In this document: positions 15,168-25,282 of the stretch, in pieces
Numbering within the stretch: the stretch's first letter is position 1
Layout: every line of letters begins with the position of its first letter
DNA from: DASYTH01 sp035762905
GTDB lineage: Bacteria; Actinomycetota; Actinomycetes; Mycobacteriales; Pseudonocardiaceae
DNA: 64,000 nt
NCBI RefSeq assembly: GCF_035762905.1
Contig: NZ_DASUCC010000034.1
Location: forward strand, 62,001-126,000
Direction: 5' to 3'
Notes under the pieces: generated by a model
The model's database searches: none
What the model saw: the letters and a program-made list of their open reading frames with translations, nothing else
Told to the model about the DNA's origin: nothing
Made by a program: the position numbers and the translations under genes

Positions 15168-16628
15168 TCAGTTGCCGATGTTGGTGCAGCGGCCGGAGCC
15201 GTCGAAGTAGCCGATGCGGAAGGCTTCGACGCGGGCGAAGCCGATGATGGTCTGCTGGCCCTTGACGTCGGCGGCGATGAGGCTGTTGTCGCGTAAGAGT
15301 TCCGCGACGGCTTCGTCCAGGTCGCCGACGGCAAGGCGGATTCGGGTGCCCTCTTGGGGTTTGTCGACGAAGGCGGTCCAGGCGCCGGTCAGGCAGGCGG
15401 TGCGCAGGCCGGCTTCGTCGCCTTCGAGGGGGGCGCCCAACGACTTCTGGATGCCGAGGGCGTAGCGGGAGACGATCTCGGCGAACGCCGCGAAGTCGCC
15501 GATGCCGGCGCCGTTCTCGCCCGGTTGCTCGTTGCGCTTGGGTGGGGTGGCGAGTTGCTTGAGCTTGGCCATGTCCATGGCGACCACGTGCTGGTCGGGG
15601 CAGTAGGCGACCGGGGAGGTGGCCGAGCCGTTCTGGCACCGGGCGCCGTCGGCCTTGAGCTGGGGCGGGGTGGCCTTGGCGTTGTCCTTGAAGGCCTCGT
15701 CCAGGCTCTTCTTGAACTCGTCGAAGACCTCGGCGTCGTCGATCGGGGCTTCGCCCTTGCTCTGCTCGTCCTGCTCGGTGCGCTTCTTCTCGGCGATCCG
15801 GCTGTTGATCTCGTCGGAGTCCATCTCGGCGCACCGGCGCGGGCCCTTGGTGTAGCCCTCCTGGAACGCGAACACCCGGTCGAAGGCCAGGCCGTGCGCG
15901 CCGCGGGTGTTGGCCGAAAGGCCGGCCGGGTCGCGGATGAAGAACATGGTGGCCAGCACCTTGTTCAGGCCCTCGCCGCTGTTGAGCTGGAAGTGCTTGG
16001 CCTTGCCATCGGCGACGTAGGCGAAGAAGTTGCCGGCGTAGCAGTCGGCCTGCTGCTCCTTGACGATCGTCGGCGTGGTCTGGCTGATGTTGCTCTTCTC
16101 CAGCAGCCGGTACTGGATCGCGTGGCCCATCTCGTGGGCCAGCACGGTCACCACCGCCATCGGACCGAACTGCTTGTCCAGCAACGGAAGCAGCTGGCCG
16201 CGGTCCCAGGCGATGCTGTCGTCCTGGCCGCAGTAGAACGCGTTGACCAGTTGCGCCGTGCTCTGGCCGCAGATCTTGATCGCCTTGCCGTCCGAGTCGT
16301 AGGAGATCAGGCGGCGCAGCGGCTGGAACTGTTCCCCGTCGAAGTTGGCCGGCAGCTGCTCGGACCAGTAGTCGTAGATGTCGGCCAGTGCGTTGATGGC
16401 CAGCCGGTCCATCTCGCCGCCGTCGCCGTTCTCGAACCCCAGCTCGGCGTCCGGAACCCCCTCGCGCGGTCCGGTCGGCCCGTCGGTGACCGGTTTGCCG
16501 CCCACCGTCTTGGTGTCGATCTCACCGATCCCCAGGGCGGTTCCCGGTACCGCAGTGGAGCACCCCGCGATCGGTAACACCGCGACAACCGTCGCCGCCA
16601 GCGCGAGGGTCAGCCGTAACGTCCGCAA
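15168..16628 (-). CDS. neutral zinc metallopeptidase lipoprotein (YpfJ/PF04228 family), paralogue 1
   Basis: 486 residues. Seen: signal peptide with lipobox PIAGC near residue 20, a long extracytoplasmic region and zinc motif VLAHEMGHAIQ (HExxH), with QADCYAGNFFAYVADG downstream supplying the third ligand region. Start set at TTG 16628: GGAAGG lies seven bases upstream and the signal peptide then begins LRTLRLTLALAA. A homologue with the same order of motifs follows upstream in transcription, 94 bases away, so the pair arose by duplication. Substrates unknown. Confidence 0.85.
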   Translation of the reverse strand: MRTLRLTLALAATVVAVLPIAGCSTAVPGTALGIGEIDTKTVGGKPVTDGPTGPREGVPDAELGFENGDGGEMDRLAINALADIYDYWSEQLPANFDGEQFQPLRRLISYDSDGKAIKICGQSTAQLVNAFYCGQDDSIAWDRGQLLPLLDKQFGPMAVVTVLAHEMGHAIQYRLLEKSNISQTTPTIVKEQQADCYAGNFFAYVADGKAKHFQLNSGEGLNKVLATMFFIRDPAGLSANTRGAHGLAFDRVFAFQEGYTKGPRRCAEMDSDEINSRIAEKKRTEQDEQSKGEAPIDDAEVFDEFKKSLDEAFKDNAKATPPQLKADGARCQNGSATSPVAYCPDQHVVAMDMAKLKQLATPPKRNEQPGENGAGIGDFAAFAEIVSRYALGIQKSLGAPLEGDEAGLRTACLTGAWTAFVDKPQEGTRIRLAVGDLDEAVAELLRDNSLIAADVKGQQTIIGFARVEAFRIGYFDGSGRCTNIGN

Positions 16629-16722
16629 TGTTCGTCCTTCCCAGGGGTTCTCTAGAGGCACCCTACTTGTCGCGCCGGAGACCCCGGGGCGCATTGCGGA
16701 CAGTCGCGGCGAAAGCGACAGC

Positions 16723-18111
16723 TCAGGCCAGGCGGCAGGCCGGTACGCCCTGGACGGCGCCGCCGCGGAATGCCGAGACCCGCTCGAACCCGGTCGGAAT
16801 CGCCTTTCCGGCGCCGTCGCGGCCGGCGTAGTCGAACCGCAGCAGCACCTGGATCGCCTCGTCCAGATCGCCGGGGGACAGGGTGAAGCCCTGGGTCCGG
16901 GTGATCAGCGTGCCGGTGTAGGCGCCGGCGAGGCAGAGCACCTGGCGCTGCGCGTCCGGGCCGTCCAGCGGTTTGCCGAGGCTGGCCAGCGCGGCCAACC
17001 CGAACCGGCTGGCCAGGATGGTGCCGGTGGCGTAGTCGCCGATGTCGGTGTGCAGCTCCGGCAGCTCGCCCTTGGTGGCCACGTTGATCTCGGTGCTCTT
17101 CGCGCAGAACGCCACCGGACCCTGGTCGCCGGAGCAGTCCGGCTTGTCGTCGACCGGCTTGAGCGGCAGCGCGGTCCACTGCTTGCCCTGCGGCCCGACC
17201 ACCACGGTCTGGAAGTACGTGTTGAGGTCGTCCTTGATCGCGTCGAGCAACTGCTCGAACGGCAGGTTGCCGCCGCGCTGGGCGTCGTCCGGATTGAGGA
17301 AGCCACGCAAGGTGAACGTGCGGTTCTCCACGCTCATGTCGGCGCACAGCTTGACGCCCTGGTCGAAGCCGTCCTGGAACGCCGACACCCGGTCGAACGC
17401 GTCGCCGTGCGCGCCCTTGTCGGTCGCCTCGGTGCCGATCGGGTCCCGGAACGTGATCAGCGACTCCAGCGCGGAGTCCAGCCGGTCCTTGGACCCCTGC
17501 AGGTGCTCCGCCTTGCCGTCGGCCACCCAGCGCACGAACGCCCCGGCGTAGCAGTCGGCCTGCGCCTCGACCAGGATCGTCGGGAACTTCTCCGGGTTGC
17601 GGCGCTGCTCGGCCACGGTGAGCCCGGCCCGGCGCTGCACCGCGTGGCCCATCTCGTGCGCCAGCACCAGCATCACCGCGGCCTCGCCGAACCGGTCCCG
17701 CAGCACCGGCAGCAGCGCCGCCCGGTCCCAGGCGATCACGTCCTCGGTCGGGCAGTAGAACGCATTGCCCTCCACGTCGATGGACCGCCGGGCGCACGGC
17801 GGCGCATCGGACTCCTCGCGCGCGGTGTCCACCGAGTAGAACCCGCCGGACAGGTCCTGCCACGGCGAGCCGAACGTGGCCGGGAAGGTCTGCCGCCAGT
17901 AGCTGAGCACGTCGGTGACCACGGTCGCGGCCAGCATGTCGATCTCGCTGCCGTCGGTGTTCTTCACGAACGACGGGTCGACGACGGGCGTGTTCGAGTC
18001 GTGCTTGGTCACCACCGAGCCGTCGGTCACCGGGCTGCCCTCCACCGCGGTGGTGCAGGCGGCCAGGGTGGCGACGACCGTGATCAGTACGGCTGCTCGG
18101 AGGATGTGCAC
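16723..18111 (-). CDS. neutral zinc metallopeptidase lipoprotein, paralogue 2
   Basis: 462 residues. Seen: lipobox TLAAC near residue 18, zinc motif VLAHEMGHAVQRRAG and QADCYAGAFVRWVADG, both aligned with the neighbouring paralogue. GTG 18111 is preceded by CACACT six bases upstream on this strand, so a leaderless start is likely. Predicted to be anchored on the outer face of the membrane. Transcribed before paralogue 1. Confidence 0.85.
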   Translation of the reverse strand: MHILRAAVLITVVATLAACTTAVEGSPVTDGSVVTKHDSNTPVVDPSFVKNTDGSEIDMLAATVVTDVLSYWRQTFPATFGSPWQDLSGGFYSVDTAREESDAPPCARRSIDVEGNAFYCPTEDVIAWDRAALLPVLRDRFGEAAVMLVLAHEMGHAVQRRAGLTVAEQRRNPEKFPTILVEAQADCYAGAFVRWVADGKAEHLQGSKDRLDSALESLITFRDPIGTEATDKGAHGDAFDRVSAFQDGFDQGVKLCADMSVENRTFTLRGFLNPDDAQRGGNLPFEQLLDAIKDDLNTYFQTVVVGPQGKQWTALPLKPVDDKPDCSGDQGPVAFCAKSTEINVATKGELPELHTDIGDYATGTILASRFGLAALASLGKPLDGPDAQRQVLCLAGAYTGTLITRTQGFTLSPGDLDEAIQVLLRFDYAGRDGAGKAIPTGFERVSAFRGGAVQGVPACRLA

Positions 18112-18158
18112 CCGTCCAGTGTGCCTGGCCCGGGCGCCGCCGTGGGGCCGCATCGGAA

Positions 18159-20345
18159 TTACTCGGGGACCAGCCACACCACCCCCTGCGGCGGGAGCTG
18201 CAGCAACGCCGAGGCCGGCCGCCCGTGCCAGGGCCGGTGCTCGGCGTGCACGGCGCCGAGGTTGCCGACCCCGGACCCGCCGTAGGGCTCCGCGTCGGTG
18301 TTGACCACCTCGCGCCAGCGGCCGGCCCGGGGCAGCCCGATCCGGTAGTCGTGGTGCGGCACGCCGGCGAAGTTGGCCACGCAGGCCAGCTCCGCGCCCG
18401 GCTGCTCCGGGGCGAACCGCAGGAAGCTGGCCACGTTGTTGCCCGAGTCGTTGGCGTCGATCCAGGAGAAGCCCTCGGGCCGGTTGTCCGCGGCGTAGAG
18501 CGCCGGGGTGTTCCGGTAGACCGCGTTGAGGTCGGCCACCAGCCGGCGCAGCCCGTCGTGCCGCGGGTCGCCGAGCAGGTCCCAGTCCAGCGAGTGGCCC
18601 TCCGACCACTCGCCGATCTGCCCGAACTCCCCGCCCATGAACAGCAGCTGCTTGCCCGGGTGCGCCCACATGTAGGCCAGCAGGGCGCGCAGCGCGGCCG
18701 CCTTGTTCCAGTCGTCGCCGGGCATCCGGCCCCACAGCGAGCCCTTGCCGTGCACCACCTCGTCGTGCGAGAGCGGCAGCACGTAGTTCTCACTCCAGGC
18801 GTACATCAACGAGAAGGTGAGCTCGTTGTGGTGGAACGAGCGGTGCACCGGATCGTGCCCGACGTAGCGCAGCGTGTCGTGCATCCAGCCCATGTTCCAC
18901 TTGAACCCGAAGCCCAGGCCGCCGACCCGGGTGGAGGCGGTGACGCCCGGCCACGCCGTCGACTCCTCGGCGATCATGACGATGCCCTGGTGGTGCTTGT
19001 AGACCGTGCCGTTGAGCTCCTGCAGGAACCGCACCGCGTCCAGGTTCTCCCGGCCGCCGTGCACGTTGGGGCTCCACTGGCCCTCCTCGCGGGAGTAGTC
19101 CAGGTAGAGCATCGAGGCGACGGCGTCCACCCGCAGGCCGTCGATGTGGAACTCCTCGATCCAGTACAGGGCGTTGGCCACCAGGAAGTTGCGCACCTCG
19201 TTGCGGCCGAAGTCGAACACCAGCGTGCCCCAGTCGGGGTGCTCGCCGCGGTGCGGGTCGGCGTGCTCGTAGAGCGGGGTGCCGTCGAACCGGGCCAGCG
19301 CCCATTCGTCCTTCGGGAAGTGCGCGGGCACCCAGTCCATGATCACGCCGATGCCGCGCTGGTGCAGGGCGTCGACGAAGTGCCGGAACTCGTCCGGGGT
19401 GCCGAACCGGGCGGTCGGCGCGTAGTACGAGGTGACCTGGTAGCCCCACGAGCCGCCGAACGGGTGCTCGGCCACCGGCAGCAGCTCGGCGTGGGTGAAC
19501 CCGTTCTCGGCGAGGTAGTCGCCGAGCTGGTCGGCCAGCTCCCGGTAGCCGAGGCCCGGGCGCCACGAGCCGAGGTGCACCTCGTAGATGCTCATCGGCG
19601 CCGCGACCCAGTGCGTGGCGTCCCGCCGGGTCAGCCAGTCCGCGTCGGTCCAGCGGTACTCGGAGACGGTCACCACGGACGCGGTGGCCGGCGGAACCTC
19701 GGTGCCGAACGCCATCGGGTCGGCCCGCTCGTGCCAGCGACCGTCCTGGCCGAGCAGCCGGAACTTGTACCGGGTGCCGGCCGGCAGGCCCGGGACGAAC
19801 AGCTCCCACACCCCGGAGGAGCCCAGCGAGCGCATCGGGTTGGCCCGGCCGTCCCAGCCGTCGAAGTCGCCGGTCACCCGCACGCCACGGGCGTTGGGCG
19901 CCCAGACCGCGAACGAGGTGCCCGCGACGGCCCCGGTCGGGGTGTCGTAGGAGCGCACGTGCGCGCCGAGCACGTCCCACAACTGCTCGTGCCGGCCCTC
20001 GGTGAACAGGTGCAGGTCCAGCTCGCCGAGCGTGGGCAGCCAGCGGTACGGGTCGTCCACCAGCACCGGGTCGCCGCCGTAGTCGATCTCGAGCAGGTAC
20101 TCGCCGGGCGGCTCGGGCAGCTCGGTCACGAACAGCCCGTCGCCCGCGTGCTCCATCGGATGGCGGCGCTCGCCGGCCAGCAGCGTGACGTTCTTGGCCT
20201 CCGGCCGCAGTGCCCTGGCCACGGTGGTTCCGGCGTCGGTGGAGTGCACGCCAAGGACCGAATGCGGGTCGTGGTGCGCGCCGCCGAGCAGCCGCTCGAG
20301 ATCCTCGGACGGGGGGAGTGCCGGTCGCAGCCCTTGCTTCTTCAC
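18159..20345 (-). CDS. glgB: 1,4-alpha-glucan branching enzyme, GH13
   Basis: 728 residues. Introduces alpha-1,6 branches into linear alpha-1,4 glucan. Seen: N-terminal carbohydrate-binding modules, YEVHLGSWRPG, nucleophile Asp in DGLRVDAVASM near residue 402, acid/base Glu in IAEESTAW near 458, and LSHDEVVHGKGSL near 525. GTG 20345 gives the usual N-terminus (LERLLGGAHHDPHSVLG), with CAGAAT seven bases upstream. Last gene of the reverse-strand GlgE-pathway cluster, separated from mak by the CBS protein gene. Confidence 0.95.
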   Translation of the reverse strand: MKKQGLRPALPPSEDLERLLGGAHHDPHSVLGVHSTDAGTTVARALRPEAKNVTLLAGERRHPMEHAGDGLFVTELPEPPGEYLLEIDYGGDPVLVDDPYRWLPTLGELDLHLFTEGRHEQLWDVLGAHVRSYDTPTGAVAGTSFAVWAPNARGVRVTGDFDGWDGRANPMRSLGSSGVWELFVPGLPAGTRYKFRLLGQDGRWHERADPMAFGTEVPPATASVVTVSEYRWTDADWLTRRDATHWVAAPMSIYEVHLGSWRPGLGYRELADQLGDYLAENGFTHAELLPVAEHPFGGSWGYQVTSYYAPTARFGTPDEFRHFVDALHQRGIGVIMDWVPAHFPKDEWALARFDGTPLYEHADPHRGEHPDWGTLVFDFGRNEVRNFLVANALYWIEEFHIDGLRVDAVASMLYLDYSREEGQWSPNVHGGRENLDAVRFLQELNGTVYKHHQGIVMIAEESTAWPGVTASTRVGGLGFGFKWNMGWMHDTLRYVGHDPVHRSFHHNELTFSLMYAWSENYVLPLSHDEVVHGKGSLWGRMPGDDWNKAAALRALLAYMWAHPGKQLLFMGGEFGQIGEWSEGHSLDWDLLGDPRHDGLRRLVADLNAVYRNTPALYAADNRPEGFSWIDANDSGNNVASFLRFAPEQPGAELACVANFAGVPHHDYRIGLPRAGRWREVVNTDAEPYGGSGVGNLGAVHAEHRPWHGRPASALLQLPPQGVVWLVPE

Positions 20346-20352
20346 GCCGCCA

Positions 20353-20358
20353 ATTCTG
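20353..20358 (-). promoter_or_regulatory. -10-like box of glgB
   Basis: CAGAAT on the reverse strand, seven bases upstream of GTG 20345, no ribosome site. It would allow glgB transcription independent of the upstream genes. Confidence 0.35.
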
Positions 20359-20461
20359 CCGTCCGGCCAACCCGCACGCTCAACACCGCCGATCAACGTG
20401 CGCGAGTCCCCGATTCCGGCAACCGAGACGCCGGTTCGGGTTCGGCGGAAACCGCAACCGG

Positions 20462-20890
20462 TCAGCCGCCGGCGATGTAGGACTCGAGTTGCTCGCGGTC
20501 GCTTTCCAGCTCGCCGATCCGGCTCTTGACGACGTCGCCGATGCTGACGATGCCGATCAGGGTGCCGTCCTGCACCACCGGCATGTGCCGGATCCGGCGC
20601 TCGGTCATGGTGGCGGCCAGGCTGTCGACGCTGTCGGTGGGCAGGCAGGTGACCACCGAGGTGGTCATGATGTCCATGACCCGGGAGTCGAGCAGGGCGG
20701 TGCCGCGCTCGTGCAACTGGCGCACGACGTCACGCTCCGACACGATGCCGACCACCTTGTCGTCCTTGGTGACGACCATGGCGCCGACGTTGTGCCTGGC
20801 CAGCTGGGCGACCAGCCCGGCGACCGAGAGCCCGGGCTCGACCGTCGCCACGGTCGAACCCTTGCTGCGCAGCACATCCGAGATCCGCAT
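20462..20890 (-). CDS. tandem CBS-domain protein
   Basis: 142 residues that are almost entirely two CBS motifs. Seen: MRISDVLRSKG and VVTKDDKVVGIVSERDVVR in the first half, MTTSVVTCLPTDSVDSL and MPVVQDGTLIGIVSIGDVVK in the second. Known stand-alone CBS proteins bind AMP, ATP or related nucleotides and act as energy sensors or DosR/HRP1-like stress proteins. It sits between mak and glgB, an insertion not usual for GlgE-pathway clusters; a role in sensing energy state for glucan synthesis is only inferred. Confidence 0.88.
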   Translation of the reverse strand: MRISDVLRSKGSTVATVEPGLSVAGLVAQLARHNVGAMVVTKDDKVVGIVSERDVVRQLHERGTALLDSRVMDIMTTSVVTCLPTDSVDSLAATMTERRIRHMPVVQDGTLIGIVSIGDVVKSRIGELESDREQLESYIAGG

Positions 20891-20976
20891 AGGGACACCC
20901 CGATCCGTCCACTCACAGTTACTGGCCGTGTCGATCAGGTTAACCAGAGTCGCCGCATTTCCGAAAGTCGACGGCG

Positions 20977-22340
20977 TCAGGCCACCCGAAAAGACTCGCG
21001 CCGGATCGCCACCAGCGGGATGGGCAGCCAGTCCGGGCGGTTGTGGTGCTCGTAGGCCACCTCGTAGACCGCCTTGTCCAGCTCGAACGCGCGCAGCAGC
21101 CGGTACTGGTCCCGTGGGTCGCCGGCCACCTTGGCGTACCCCTCGCAGAACGCGCTGCGGTTTCGGTCGGACCACTCGGTCGCCCTGGTCAGCAGCTGGC
21201 GGTCCTCCTCGGCCCCGGCCAGCAGGTGGAACGCCGCGTAGTCGAACGAGCGGAGCATCCCGGCCACGTCCCGCAGCGGCGAGCGGGGCAGCAGCCGCTG
21301 CTGCGGGCTGGCCGCCGGCTCGCCCTCGAAGTCGATCAGCACCCAGCCCATCGTGCTGCGCATCACCTGGCCAAGGTGCAGGTCGCCGTGCACCTGCTGG
21401 ACAACGACCGGCTCCTCGATCGAGCGGACCTCGTCGAACGCCATGCGCAGCACCTCGGCGTGCTCCCGCAGCTCCGGCACCTCGGCAAGCACGGCGTCCA
21501 GCCGGGCGTGCATGGCGTCCACCTCGGCCGCGATCTGCTCCACCCCGACCTGCTCGCTGCCCAGCACGCTGGCCAGGTCGGCGTGCACCTCGGCGACCGC
21601 CGTGCCCAGCCGGGCCGCCTCCCCGGCGAAGTCCCCGCCCACCTCGTCGGCGTGCAGGTCGCCCTCGGCCAGCAGGTCCCGCACGCTCGCCGTCGCCGTC
21701 GCCCAGCCCTCCACGCCGTCGGACAGGAACCGCTGCAGGAACGCCAGCACCACCGACCTGCCGGTCAGCGAGCCGTGCACGGCGCCGAGCGGGTTGGCGA
21801 TGTGCACGCTGCCCGCGGCGCGCAGCGCACGATGCAGCTCGAGATCCCGGCTGTTGCCGACGGACGCCCGGCGGTACAGCTTGAGGATGTAGTCCTGGCC
21901 GTAGATCACCGAGGTGTTGCTCTGCTCGACGCCGACCGGCCGGGCCCGCATGCCGGGTTCCACCTCGGCGTCCGGCTCGGTGCGGAACAGCAGCCCGGCG
22001 CGGTCCTCCCCGGCGACGACCAGGTCGAGCAGCCGGCCCATCAGCTCCGGGTCGTGCGGCGCGTCGTAGGCGTACAGCTCGCCGGACCGCCCGATGGCCG
22101 CGTGCCCGAGCACGTCGCTCAGGTGTTCCCGCACTCCGATCATGAGCTGGTAGACGTCGCCGCCGCTCACCTCGACCAGCGCGTGCACCAGGGCAGGCTC
22201 GCCGTCGATGACCGTCGCCGCGCGCACCGTGCGGATCTCGTCGACGCCCCGGCCCTTCTGCCCGAACCAGCGCTGCTCGGGCAGCCACCGGCGCAGCGCC
22301 TCGTGCAGATCGGCGACCAGTTCCTCAGGCTGAATCTCCC

Positions 22341-22344
<4 letters not shown>
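20977..22344 (-). CDS. mak: maltokinase
   Basis: 455 residues. Phosphorylates maltose at C1 with ATP to supply GlgE. Seen: N-terminal cap domain, then an aminoglycoside-phosphotransferase-like kinase with catalytic QVHGDLHLGQ near residue 320 and LIDFEGEP near 337. GTG 22344 overlaps the treS stop as GTGA (22341-22344), so the two proteins are made in step; in mycobacteria TreS and Mak form a complex. Confidence 0.95.
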
Positions 22345-24161
<1,817 letters not shown>

Positions 24162-24290
24162 CTCAGACCCATTCCTGCGCGGCCGTCATTGGTCGTGTCC
24201 ATCGTTATCACGCCGGACGGATCTCGCAGGACAACAGGTCTGGCGGGCCCGGCGGGAGTGATCATTCCCGACGGGCCCGCCGATTGCCAG

Positions 24291-25241
24291 TCAGGCCCGG
24301 AAGGCGTTCCAGGAACTGTTCATGCGGGTGGACTGGCCGGGAGTGAACTGGTTGTAGCAGCTGTCGAAGGAGTAATCCATGTAGTTGTGGATCGGGTCGA
24401 CACCCGCTGCCGAGCAGGTGTTCTTGCCCACCGGACAGCCGTCGGTCGGGCTGCGCTGCGCGGGCGTGTCCGCGACCCGGTCGTTGGTCGTGCTGCAGCC
24501 GCCCTGGAAGGTGTGGAACAGCCCGAGCCAGTGGCCGACCTCGTGGGTGGCGGTCTTGCCGAGGTTGAAGTTCGCGATCGGGCCGCCGGGCAGCGAGCCC
24601 CACTGGATCACGACACCGTCCAGGCTGGGCGCGCTGGCGTAGCTGGACGGGAAGGTGGCGTAGCCGAGGAAACTCGTGTTGGTGGACCAGATGTTGAGCG
24701 TGCCGGCGTCGCCCACCCGGGTGGCGGTCTTCAGGGCCCGCTCACCGGCCGCCGAGTCGGGGTCGTTGAACCAGGCGTTGTTGACGTGCCGGCGGGTGGA
24801 CTGCAGGACGAAGGAGAACCCGGTGTTGGCGGCGACGCCGGGTGCCTCCTGGCCGGCGAAGTTCTGGTTCATCTCGGCGATCTGCGCGGCGATCGCGGCG
24901 TCGGAGACGTTGCCGGTGCCGTTGGTCGCGGAGACCACGTGGAACACCACGGGGATCGTGGCCGCGGCGACCCGGAACCCGCCGGTGCTGGCGAGCTTGG
25001 CGTGCAGCGCGCGTTCCATCGCGGCGGCCTCGGCGGGGCTGACCTCGTTGCGTTCCACCGCGGCGTGGCCGGGGCGTGAGCGGGCGGCGGCGTGTGCGTC
25101 CTCGCCGCAGCCGAGTTCGATGGCGGGCACGGGAGCGGGGGCCGGCGCGGGAGCCGGCGCCGCGGTGGCGGACGGGGTGACCACCAACGCGGCGATGCCT
25201 AAAACGGCAGCGGACAGAATGGTGCAGGGTCGGGTAAGCAT
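24291..25241 (-). CDS. secreted zinc metalloprotease, M43 (pappalysin-like)
   Basis: 316 residues. Seen: signal peptide (ILSAAVLGIAALVVTPSATA) ending near residue 28, a proline/alanine repeat, a prodomain with a free Cys (ELGCGED) that may act as cysteine switch, metzincin zinc motif HEVGHWLGLFH near residue 234, and Met-turn NYMDYS. Cysteines after the zinc site (GGCSTTND, DGCPVGKNTC) fit the M43B disulfide pattern. Lies between glgE and treS, although it has no obvious role in glucan metabolism. ATG with TAGGGT six bases upstream: own leaderless promoter. Confidence 0.88.
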   Translation of the reverse strand: MLTRPCTILSAAVLGIAALVVTPSATAAPAPAPAPAPVPAIELGCGEDAHAAARSRPGHAAVERNEVSPAEAAAMERALHAKLASTGGFRVAAATIPVVFHVVSATNGTGNVSDAAIAAQIAEMNQNFAGQEAPGVAANTGFSFVLQSTRRHVNNAWFNDPDSAAGERALKTATRVGDAGTLNIWSTNTSFLGYATFPSSYASAPSLDGVVIQWGSLPGGPIANFNLGKTATHEVGHWLGLFHTFQGGCSTTNDRVADTPAQRSPTDGCPVGKNTCSAAGVDPIHNYMDYSFDSCYNQFTPGQSTRMNSSWNAFRA

Positions 25242-25247
25242 GCGCTG

Positions 25248-25253
25248 ACCCTA
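25248..25253 (-). promoter_or_regulatory. -10 box of the M43 protease gene
   Basis: TAGGGT on the reverse strand, six bases before ATG 25241. Confidence 0.45.
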
Positions 25254-25282
25254 AGTGTTGATCACCCTCCGCGACTAGAGGC

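Noticed and set aside
18225..20480. Long forward ORF opposite glgB (751 codons)
   Set aside because: Antisense shadow of a high-G+C gene; composition is Gly/Arg/Val-rich repeats with no domain, while the reverse strand has a full GH13 enzyme.
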